In this document: positions 21,657-36,707 of the stretch, in pieces
Position numbering within the stretch: position 1 is the stretch's first letter
How the letters are laid out: each line of letters begins with the position of its first letter
DNA from: Prunella strophiata
Lineage: Eukaryota > Chordata > Aves > Passeriformes > Prunellidae
Length of the DNA: 64,000 bases
Assembly: GCA_036583965.1 (NCBI GenBank)
Contig: JAZBQD010000015.1
Coordinates: 84,393,309 to 84,457,308 of the forward strand
Direction of reading: 5' to 3'
The notes under the pieces: generated by a model
The model's input: only the letters and a program-made list of their open reading frames with translations
Told to the model about the DNA's origin: nothing
Database searches by the model: none
Made by a program: the position numbers and the translations under genes

Positions 21657-24600
21657 AGAAGCTCTGAGCTGGGGGAAGCAAAACAAACATTCAGTAAAAT
21701 ATGTCCCAATGTAATGTGAAAGTTCCCTGAGATTCATAAGACTTTTTTTAATATGAAAACATATAGGACTTATTTTCCTTTCCTGTGCATGTAATTGGCT
21801 TGGTGCACTTGGACTGATGCATTAGAAAAGGTTTGGAAAATCCTCCAAAATTGCATGTTAACAATTTATCTGGAATTCAATGGACTCAAATTCTATGTGT
21901 TATATTATAGTTCATATTATTTAGTGCTGTCATACTAGGCAAGATTAAGATGTGCATGGGGTATCATTCCTTGTTTGTTGAGATGATCATTGACTACCTG
22001 AGTTACAGCTGCTGAAACATCACCTGTAGCCATATTATTGCATAATTACAGCTTCTGGTCTCTGTGGCTGGCAAAATGCCTAAACCACCAGATCCTTAGA
22101 TCTATTCCTGTTGTAGGAGGTTCTGGTATATGATAAAATTACTAGGTTTTCAAATCAATTCTCAAACATTCTAAATATATTTGTAGTCTTGGTTCCATCT
22201 GCAGAATGGTACGCAATTTCATATAGTGATACACCATTTATCTCTGTCCTGGTGATTAGTAATCATGTACATGAAGTATATAGCACTTTTTCTGCACTGA
22301 ATAAAATTAGATCACAGGCATGCTTACCGCTGACAATTGATTTATTTGATTTGGTGTTTGCTTTCTTTACAAAACTTGCATAGTTAACTGCATGGAAGGC
22401 ATGATATCTGTATTAAAACTATTCAGTAGCATTTGCTTGAACTTAACATCTCTGTTGCAGTCATGGTCTTCTTCAATTTGCTTGTGTATGAAATGGAGAT
22501 AATAACCTATTGACTTTTCACTGTTGCTTCAGGCTTGATCAGGAGTTGCAAAATGCTGTCATACCTAGCAATGGAAGTCAGTCAGCAATTGCAAAGTAGC
22601 CTGGGAAGTCAGCAAGTATATTTAGTAAATCTCTAGCTGGTAGAAGCTGGGTGGCCCAGCCTTGGATTTTAATGAGGAGTGGGCAACCCCCATAGCATGG
22701 AGTAGCTTGTAAGTAGGTGCTGAATGGTGTGCTGTAGGCTTGGCACAACGTTGGAAGCACAGGCTTTGGAAAACAGACACTGCCTCTGGCTCCTGGGACA
22801 TGCAAAACTGAGCAGGTCATAGGAAGAGCTGTCTGATGTGGAAGCAGGATGTTGATGAAAGTCTTACTGTCAGCATCTTGTCTCTTTGCAAGGGATCATC
22901 ATCTGGCTTCTTCTGAATTCCTACCAGCATGCCCAGTTTGGGATGGAAAAATACAGGCTGGTATGCTGCCCTTCTTATGTGGATAACCTTGCTTAGTTTG
23001 CTACCTTAGTCCAGGTATCAATGATGACTGATAGAGCTTTTCCTCCAGCAAAAAGGGTTACTTAGATGCTGTGCTTTCAGAGGCAGAGCACCTGTGGTGT
23101 AAGGCTGGAGGGGTTTTTTAATGCTATTAATTGCATCAGTGCAAGGAGCCCCCCAAAAGGGATTACTGTTCCTGAGCATGCACTGAACAAGTAAAAAGTA
23201 CAGAAAGAATTCCCACTGCAGAACTCACAAAAACTAGCACTGACCTGGCAACTAATGAGCAAACAAGCAGAAAAATGTTAGGAAAAGTAATGTAAGTTGT
23301 CACCTTGGGTTTTTAAGGTCGTAGCCTTCTGAGTGTTACTGCTCACAATGCTGCCAGTCAGACTGCTCAGAATAATGTCCCTGCTTCAGTGTTATCCAAG
23401 GTCTGCACTGCAGCCACAGAGAGGAGACCTTTGCTGGGCATTATTTTACTAGAACATTTTTATATTATTCTTTTTACTGACTTGAAGATAAAGATATGTG
23501 CTGACTAGGCTCATGCTGAAGCATTCTGCATTAGCTCTCTGATCAAAATTTAGTACCATTGTCTACCATAAAAATTCATTTTGAGAGGTATCCAACTTGA
23601 ACAGTTCCAGAATACATTTGTCATTGTAGCTTAGAAGCATTCAATGTTTTTGATGCATTTTCAATCACTGTTTACAGCACTGTAATGTTTTTACAGCACT
23701 TGGCTTGGTGGCTGTGGTCCTTTGCTGCATAGGTGGGTATTTTGTGTTTTTGTTTTGGTTTTTTTTTTTTTTGTTTTTTTTAACTCTGCCTGAAACACTC
23801 TGCTTTGCAGCAGCTGTGACTTGATCTCATCAAGGTAAAAAGACAGCATTTTTATTGCTGCTGCAAATCTTTCTGCACTGGGTTCTTATAAGTGCCTAGC
23901 AATACAGCAGCCTCAAACCCAGCAAGAACGGTTGCAAAGACTCTGTGGGGGCAAAGTGAGACTAATGCCTATTTCCATCCCCTCTGGTGAGAACTGCTAG
24001 GAGCAGAGAAAACCCCCTCTGTCCTCCCCAGCACGTCAAAATCCGTCAGCTAGCTGCTAATTGCCTGAGCAGTGATTCACATGCCATCTGCCATTGCTGG
24101 GATCTTTTGTCATCTCTGGTAGGCTATAGGCAGCTCCATAAACTTCATGTGGTTCTTCTGTCAGTGACACCGGCTCAATGGTAATAGCAGCAGCACTGCT
24201 ACGTGCAGAAATTAATTAAGAAACTATTTACATGTTGTCACCCTTTCCTTTGGTTTGAGAGGGCAGTATTCTTTGGGATAACAAGAGGGGAGAAAAAAAG
24301 CACGAGAGGTTATTCCAGTTGTGTGTTCCCCCACCCTTACAGAAAGCCACTCATGGATGGTGGGAGAAGGATGTCAAAAAGAAGAAAAAGTGCAGAGGAT
24401 TGTTCTGTGTTTGTGTGTCACCCCGCATCTGCGGCCGCGGGGCGAGCAGAGCGTGATGCAGGGGTGGGGAGCGGGGGTGCCCTGCCTGCCCTGCGCCTGG
24501 GCACGGAGCGGGGAAGGCGCCGGTCCTCTCACAACTTATGTAACGATTGCATAAGAGTGCCGCTGCTGTGACTGTCAGAAACTTGTGGGAAGGACGGGAT

Positions 24601-24766
24601 TTTCCCCTCCCTTTTCTTCTTTATGGCTTGAAACAGAAGCCAAGTCTAGGATGGTGTTGTTTACTTCCCTTTGTAGCTGGGGATTCTCTCCCCCACTCTG
24701 AGGGAGCAAAGAGGGTCCTGCCTTTGTTTAATCCTGCCTTGTTTTGATCTTAATTCCTATCTTTCT

Positions 24767-24802
24767 CCTTTTTTTTTTTTCTTCTTTTTTTTTTTTTTTT
24801 TT
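24767..24802. repeat. T-rich pyrimidine tract
   Basis: Two T runs separated by CTTC, within the gap between the two CpG-rich segments. Confidence 0.85.
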
Positions 24803-25033
24803 GTCTCCTTTGCCTGCATTTATATTTTGATAGTCACTCTTGCTGCTACCATAGCTTTCAATAATCAAATGTTCTATCACCGTTTTCTAAAGCCACCTGG
24901 GTGATTGCTGAAACGCCACCTTGTTTTAAAGTGGTCTCCTCAAGGCAGAGAGTGCTGCAGAATCTCATCTGATTTTTTTCCTTCCCCCATTCAAGCCTTC
25001 TTTGAGGATGCTGATATGCATAATCTATAAGTG

Positions 25034-25041
25034 TGACGTCC
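25034..25041. promoter_or_regulatory. CRE-like motif TGACGTCC
   Basis: TGACGTCC differs from the palindromic CREB/ATF site TGACGTCA only in the last base. It sits in GTGTGACGTCCCGGG, about 190 nt before the main CpG-rich segment. One 8-mer is weak evidence alone; the location is what makes it notable. Confidence 0.35.
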
Positions 25042-25899
25042 CGGGTGCATAAACCAGTTTAATACTGTTAATGTGTTTGGAAACGGGGTGGTGAGCGAGA
25101 GGAGGACATGACATTGTCCAAGTCGGTCCGTTCCAAGCTGCAAACCCAATACTGGTTTTTGCAGGGACCCAGGCATACACCATTGGAGGGTGTCGTACAC
25201 CTCCGTCAGTGAATAAATTGCTCCGGGAACAAGAAGTCAGGAGGTGACTGGGAATGCCGGCCGCCTCATTCCCCAGACGAGCTCTTTGCCAGCTGAGCTG
25301 GGGTCACTGGGGTCACGTAGCTCGGACAGGCAGTGGCACTCGTGTATAATCCTCGCGGCTGGCCTCCGGAGCGCCGCGGCACTGATCCTTCCCGCTTCCC
25401 GCTGCTGCAGGGCTGCTGGTGCAGCCATTTGTTACCTTCTGCTTGTTCTGGGCTTTGAAGCGCGAGGGGAGCTTTTGGCTCGCCTTCTTGTGCCTTATGA
25501 AACGCCTGTAATTACCGGAGAGGGGAAAGGCGAGTTGGTTGGCCGGGTTGACGAGGGGATTAGAGCCGTGCCTCCATCCCCCCGAGGGCTCCCCCGGCGC
25601 CGCTCCCGTCCCACGGGCGCACCCGCGGCGGCTCCGGCCGGGAGCGGGGCGGCAGCTGCGGGCTCCGGGCGGGCAGCGACAGCCCCGCCAGCCCTCCCAG
25701 ATGGAGTTTCAATGTCCTTCTTCGCCCCCCGCTCCTCCCCTCCCTCCCTTTGGCAGCGCTGCCTCCTTAAAGGCAGCGGTACCAGCGCGGAGCTCGCCCC
25801 CGAGGGCGGGATGCAGCCGGCGATGGGCGAGGGGCTTTGATGGAGGCGTGTGCGCCGCTGGCCGCCGGGGCTTTAGTGGGTGCCGTGGGATTTGTCCGC

Positions 25900-26420
25900 A
25901 GCATATGCGGTGCTGTTAATGATTGAAAAATTACCACAACAATTAGTCATGGATCGCTGAAGGCAAGGCCCCCAAACAGTGTGGACAATGTGATTAAATC
26001 CGTGTATGTGACAATTAACTCTCCTGCAGGTTTATCCACCAAGGAAATGGGAAGAAGATGGACATAAAAAAAAAATGACAGGCGAGAATAATGTGGCAGA
26101 ATGGACCCGATACAGCTGGCACTATCAATTTTAATCTGACACTGAATTAATCACACTTGGATTAATCCTGTTCTTATTGCACCATTCTGGTTGCCTGTTT
26201 ATTTATATTCTTCCTCCATTGTGTGCTACACGGAGGCATGACGGATTTAATTCCTGTCCGTTCCATGTTCTTAAATTTAAAAGGCAAATCCTTCAGTCAT
26301 GCCGTGTTTGAGGTAGTCCGTGGTGCAATTATCTCATAAAAAATGAGCAGGGTCCAGATGCACCATGCCATGAATCCCCTTCTGTATCACAGCTGAGTAA
26401 TTCTCAATAAATATTTGTTC
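25900..26420. promoter_or_regulatory. Candidate conserved non-coding element, homeodomain-type motifs
   Basis: Directly after the CpG-rich block the sequence turns AT-rich but complex. It contains repeated homeodomain-like cores: CAATTAGTCATG, CAATTAAC, GAATTAATCAC, GATTAATCC, TTTAATTCC and GCAATTATC. CAATTAGTCATGGATC and TTAATCTGACACTGAATTAA look like vertebrate developmental enhancers. There is no coding frame. Conservation itself cannot be tested here, so the call rests on motif density and position. Confidence 0.4.
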
Positions 26421-30866
<4,446 letters not shown>

Positions 30867-31440
30867 CATAGAATCATAGAATCAGAAAATAGGTTTGGGT
30901 TGGAAGGGACCTTAAGGATCATCTAGTTCCAACGCCCCTGCCATTGAGTAACCTTCCACTAGACCAGGTTACTCAAGGCCCCATCCAGCTTGGCCTTGAA
31001 CACTTCCAGAGACAGGGCTTCCACAACTTCTCTGAACAGCCTGTTCCAGTGTCTTTCCACCTTCACAATAAAGAATTTCTTCCTAATAGCTAATCTAAAC
31101 CTACTCTCTTTTAGTTTGAATCCATTCCCCCTTGTTTTGTCACTGCAACTCCTTGTAAAAAGTCTCTCTCCATCTTTCCTGCAGACTCCCTTCATGGACT
31201 GCAAGGATGAAATTAGGTCACCCCAAAGCCTTCTCCTTTCCAGGCTGAACAATCCCAATTGTCTCAGCCTTTCCTCCTAGGAGAGGGGCTCCATCCCTCT
31301 AATCATCTTTGTGGCCTCCTCTAGACTCCTCCCAACAGGTCCATGTCTTTCCTGTGGTGGGCACCCCAGAGCTGGATGCAGCACTGCAGGTGGGATCTCA
31401 CTAGAGTGGAGTAGAGGGGCAGGATAACCTCTCAGTCTGC
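30867..31440 (-). mobile_element. CR1 LINE, 5'-truncated 3' end
   Basis: CR1 is the main avian non-LTR retrotransposon. The + strand starts with CATAGAATCATAGAATC, the reverse complement of the (ATTCTATG)n CR1 tail. GGTTGGAAGGGACCTTAAGG follows, the classic end of the element. On the minus strand the C-terminal part of ORF2 (reverse transcriptase protein) is readable. It includes LFSLERRRLWGDLI and ERHWNRLFREVVEALSLEVF, but it is only a fragment of about 100 codons with no intact start or catalytic core. Similarity fades near 31440, the 5' truncation point. It lies antisense to FARS2. Confidence 0.95.
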
Positions 31441-34400
31441 AACCTTGAGGTTTCTCTATTTGTAGAAGATTGTTTTTGTCTTCTTTTGGGCATCACATTG
31501 GTGGTAACTAAAGCAAATTTTTGCCATGTGGATCAAACACTCGAGGACAGCACTACAATTGCTTGTGGCAGTAATGAACAATTCCATATGGTCTGTTGAA
31601 TAGTTCTATTTGTAAGAGTTTCGGACCATCCCTTGGACAGATTTCATGCTCTGTGGACACTGTTTTATCTACAAGTGTGGAATATGATCTACAGGGGTGG
31701 AGATGGGGTGAATGAAAAGGCAGAGATCATATTTTACTCAACGGTTGCATGCTGCAGTTATGATACTTTTGGGATGCAGCAGGGACCAGGAAATGTAAAG
31801 GACTAGGTTCCCACCTATTGGCTTTTATAAAGTTCTCTTTTTCTCTAGCCAACAGAGAAAGAGAGCAGAGTGTAGACAAAACAGCCAAAATCTGATCTTT
31901 TTTCAGTAATGTTCCTATTAAGGTAAATTGAGAACAAAGTTATCATTTGTTGTTTGAAGCAGTTGTAAAAAAGCAGACAGTATATAGAAAGTATGTAAAT
32001 ATGTGTTTATTTATGTGTCTGTATGTGTTTATATATTTGAGTACATGCACACACAAGCTCTTCCAAATTTTTTTTGTAGTGCCAAAAATGTATTCTACAC
32101 ATAATGTCCAAATAAAGACTGTGGGTGTTCGTATTAGCCTTTTTTAAAATGTATATGTGGAATTGGATGACTGAAGAAGTGGAGAGAAAAGATCAATGAT
32201 TGGTTGTAAGCTGTCTATTTGTTTTTATTTATGTTAATAGGCATAACTAATTAATGTATTTTAAAAGCCTGGCTTATTCATATCTGGTTTTATTACAGAA
32301 AAACTGCTGTTATTAAAATTCCAAGGAGCATATAATATAAAAGTCAGTATATCCTTTAGATCCTTAAGGTGCATATGCTACAACTATCTGAAGCCATTGA
32401 TAAGTAGGATGCAGATTTTCAGGTGATATGCTCTTTGATAGACACCCTCTTTGTGTGTTCTGTAGCACCATGACAAGCCAGTCAATTTTGTGTGGGTATG
32501 AATTTGTTACTACAGGCAAAGAAAGCATTTATCTTGTGCTTGTTCATACAGTGCCTAGCAGGAATCTTAGAAGGAACAGATCTGCCTGTACAGATTTTCC
32601 TGGTAGCAGCAGTATCATGTGGTACTAGTGAGCACTAGGCAATTGACCTGCATGCTTCTGTATTAGCTGTACACCTCCATAATTACTCCAAGAAGAAAGC
32701 ACCCAAATACTACAGCCTTGAAAAAGGTGCTTGGCATGTATATTTGAAGCATAAAAAAATTGCAGTTGCTAATGCAATTCAGGGGTTTGTATAGACCAAT
32801 GCTTATATACTTGGTCCCTGTATAGCCTGATACACAGAGTGCATTCAGTTTTAATATTTCCTCACAGTGCATTGTGCTGGGCATTAAAACTATTTAGCTC
32901 TCAGGAAATGCAAGTATATTAAAAGTATTTTTATACTTTTAACGTTTGCCCTTCTTACTCATAGCTGCCTTACAAATATCCACCCTTCCTAAGCAGAAGT
33001 AAATTCTTTGTCTGGCTGATTAACTGGGAAAAAAATATCTCTTGGAGACCTTTGCGAGGTCATTAGTGAAGCTTTCTCTTCAGAACATGAATAAGCCACC
33101 TGCCTTTCATAGCCCAAGGGAGCCTAAAGGCAGTGTGTGTCTTGGAGCACACAACAGAACAGCATCTGCATACTGCCAGACTGATCTGCTAATAGCCAAG
33201 GGAGAGAGAGAATTGATGCCAGGGGTGAAGAGAAATGCTGAAACCTTGCAAAGTGTTAAGCAGTGCTCACCTATTTATTAGACAGCTAATGCTGCCTGTA
33301 GCGTTACCAGTGGAGGATAAAAGAAGTGGGGCATGTTGCAGATTGTTAATTGGTCTTAGAGCTGCAGGTTGTAATTACTAGCTTACTTTCTTCTCTACAA
33401 AGGAAAAAAATATCCCAGAAGGAACCAAAGCGGAGACTGTTTTCCTCTGCTAAAAAATCATGTTGTGGTTTAAATATTTCTATTACTTTTTGTTTAAGAA
33501 AGAGAAAAATAATTTTGCTATCTGACTGATAACGTGCAAGAAGGCCCCTATCTGAATTTGACACCTTTAATGATCAAATGTTTGTCAGGAAACACGAGTT
33601 CTGTGTAATATGTTAGTGTTTTAAAAATAATTCCACAACAAAGTTCTTTAAAGTCAACTTGCTGGAAGTATACAAGCTAATTAGTGTTTGTGACTTTTAT
33701 TGAGGATGGGTAATTTTCAGTTGACTGGTAATTGACTTCTATAATCTTAATCTCATTAGACTTTCTTTTTTCTCTGAGAGCTTCAATTTTAGCATTATGG
33801 TTTTGCGGTTTGGTCCTCTCCAGTTATCCAGTTTTTTCAAACTGTGGATTCTTTATCCACATTCTTTATCAGACACACTTTCTCAGTGGTGCTCCCATTT
33901 ACTCCATGCCTTACAAGCTAAGGGTGAAAACAACTGAAACATTGAACAGGAGATTAAATTGATAACTCTTTTATTTGGCTACTTATTCTTGGGAAATGTC
34001 CTCTCAAATAAATGGGTTCAAAATAGTAAGGGCAATGTCTGGTGTTTCTCCTATCCAGCAGTCAATGCAGTTTTTTAGCAGATGTTACCCAGTAAGATTC
34101 CACTCTTACTTTAAATGAGTAAGTAATTTATTTCCTTTTCAGGCCTGTCTGCTTGTGCAGGTTGGTTGTACTGGGTTAGCAAACACTTGCTCTAAAACTA
34201 GAGTCCTTGTTGCTGAAGGACAGATCCATGGGGAGCAGGGGGAGGTGAGAATGGGATGAGTATCTCATCCTCATTACTATCAGTGAAGTGCAGTCTGTGT
34301 TCTGATCACATGCAGGGGGAGTAGGTTTGCAGCCCTTTCTCCTCGTCATGATTGTTTTCTCCAGTCCTGGTTTGTGCTTGCAACATAGAAAAGAGAAATC

Positions 34401-36663
34401 TAGTCTACATTTCAGCATTTCCACCTCTATCCCTTCATGCTTCTCAGCAAGCACAAGGACCTCCTCTACCAGCCCCAGCTCAGCTTTCCCCTTGCAGATT
34501 CACCTCCCACACGAGCAGCAACTTTGGCTTCCCCATCAGCTTTGTTGGCATTTAGGGTAGAGACAGGTAGAACATATTGAAATAAACTTCTGGCTCAGTT
34601 TAGTGGTAATGTCACACTACAGCCCCTGTATCATATGGCCTAAGAGCTGCTTCAGGTGGAAGACATTCTTTCCATTATGCATTTTTTTCTTTTTTTCATA
34701 TCTAGAAATAAATGAAGCTTTATGTTGGCGTGAGTTCTTCCTTCATAAGAAAGCTTGTCTGTAGCTAAGGACTCACTGCATAAATTCTTCTTCCTTGCTT
34801 AAAATAAAGACAGTGCCTTGAAAATAATTTATTTGGAATTTCCTTCCTAGCTTATCTGACAACTTTGCATGGTAGTGTTTGGTTGCTAGAGCTCACGCTT
34901 TGCTAGGAGACAGGATAAGCTTCCAGCTTCTGCATGCAGAAAGCATTTGAATTTGAATTTCAATTAATTCACGTACAGCATGAAATAAAAATGTCATGTT
35001 TGGAGGAGGGGTATTGTTGTTTATACAGTTTTGCCAGAAGACTCACAGAATAAATGTTTGGCTTGTGCTACAGTGCAGTATCAGAACAAGAAGTGATTGC
35101 ATTATTAACTGACAAGTCATGAGTGGCCTGGATGCTTTCGTTTGTTCCCATGTAAAACTGCTTTGAAGATTACAGGTCTGTCTGTTATGTCTCTCATCCT
35201 TTTTAACATCATATTCTGGTAGCTGTTACAACATTACTTGCCCTGTGATAATTCATTGAGCTATCAGCTACAAACATTTGTTCATCCTAAGGAGGCCAGG
35301 CAGGTGTAAGAGCAAAAAGTTCAGATCATGAGGGAGAATACTCTGCAGCCTGAGTTTTTGAGTAAATGAGTATTTTACTTTTGTTCATAAAGGAATTACA
35401 GTCAGAACTGTATTGATTAGTCTGTGTCTGTGTGTACATGCTCTTGATTGCTTGGCAGCCAGGCTTGGCTTGGATTTTTGGATTGACAGATGTAATGATG
35501 CTGGAAGGCTCATGGACAGGAGAATAAGTGGCCCCCAAAGGGCTTTGCTGCTACAAAACATCAGCAGAAACACCTATGCATCCATACATGCCCAGTTTCC
35601 ACTTGCTGTCAGGACAAGGTTTAGGACTACTGATGGATTTTCTCATTAAAATGTTGTTTTGAGCTCAAAATGTTACTTTTATTCAAAATGTAAACTCTAA
35701 AAGAATATGGTTGATTTGTGAGAAATTTTTTATAATGATTTTATCATCCTGTGTGACAGTATATGGAGACAAAACTTCTTTTCCACTTCTGTGTTCTTTG
35801 CTCTTACTTGGATAGTCTGAAGGAGGTGCTGTAAAATACCATGATCTGACCCAGAGTATTGTAACATCATGCCAAAGCACTGGATACTTCAGAGTAAAAA
35901 AAAGCAATGAAAAGCGCTGGGCAGCAAAAAGGAGAATTCTGTCAAACTTGAATGAGAATGGGAGGCTTTGAGACTTCAGGTGTGTTGCATGTACATGACT
36001 TTAGGAATAGAGTCACATCCATCTGCTTGAAGTTCCTAGACAAAGGAGGTGAGGTGTAGGTATTGCAGATGATGAAGCTCTGCAGCTGAGCCTTTTATAA
36101 GATGAGAATAAAACAAAAGAGCTGCATCTAATCGCTTTAAAGATGGAAAAGAATAGTAACTTCAATAAAAACAAAGTACAGGATTGAAGTTGCAATTTGC
36201 AGATCAGTTAATTGATAGATAAGTAGCCTTCAGGTTTTGCCTCAGTTGCATACTTTTTTGATATGACTGAATTGCCCTTACTTACAAAATACAGCAGTGC
36301 TGTCCCATATTTTGACTGGCTTTGCCATTGACTACACCATAGAATCATATATACAGGAATTGCCCAAGGGTCTTCCCCTGCTTGCTGCACCAGCACACTG
36401 AAAATAATGTTTAGTTTTGGTTTCCTAAGTTTTGAAAAGTTCATTTGAGGCTTTTACTGACATATGTAATATAAAATCCCTCAGGTTCCAAACTAATAGG
36501 AGTTTCAGGCTGTTGGGCTATTAAGGAGGACAAAACCCTGCACTTTTTGTATACGATAGTGAAAAATACCCAGAGATCAGTCCATGGCTTGTACACTGTC
36601 ATGTAAACCACTTGTAACTCTTCCTCCCTTTGGGTTAAATGATTTCTATATTTGTTAGGTTTT

Positions 36664-36707
36664 TATCCTTGCAGATCACCCATTCATTTAGATGATCTGC
36701 AAGGATA
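36664..36707. repeat. Perfect 15-bp inverted repeat, 14-nt spacer
   Basis: TATCCTTGCAGATCA (36664-36678) and TGATCTGCAAGGATA (36693-36707) are exact reverse complements. The spacer is CCCATTCATTTAGA. Fifteen perfect pairs at this spacing are unlikely by chance within a window this size. No transposon ends or gene are recognised beside it. A transcript of either strand would form a stable stem-loop, but the stem is shorter than a typical pre-miRNA. Confidence 0.95.

Larger units (their letters stand above)
24425..25890. promoter_or_regulatory. CpG-rich block (CpG-island-like), candidate intronic promoter or enhancer
   Basis: Two GC- and CpG-rich segments stand out from the AT-rich intron. A short one lies at about 24425-24515, with GCGGCCGCGG at its left end. 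A longer one lies at about 25225-25890, with dense CG in GGAGCGCCGCGG and in the GGCGCCGCTCC-type sequence near 25600. In vertebrates such unmethylated-type blocks usually mark promoters or poised developmental enhancers. An open frame of 198 codons (25244-25840, + strand) crosses the block. It is rich in Ala, Pro, Gly and Arg, as GC-rich DNA produces by chance, and I do not call it a gene. A first exon of a non-coding or alternative transcript is possible. A pyrimidine tract (24767-24802) lies between the segments. Confidence 0.6.

Noticed and set aside
25244..25840. 198-codon open frame in the CpG-rich block
   Set aside because: Ala/Pro/Gly/Arg-rich composition is what GC-rich DNA gives by chance. 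No recognisable domain, and no clear splice or start context.
30959..31258. 99-codon minus-strand frame with reverse-transcriptase-family similarity as a gene
   Set aside because: It is the C-terminal fragment of CR1 ORF2 in a truncated copy, covered by the CR1 feature.
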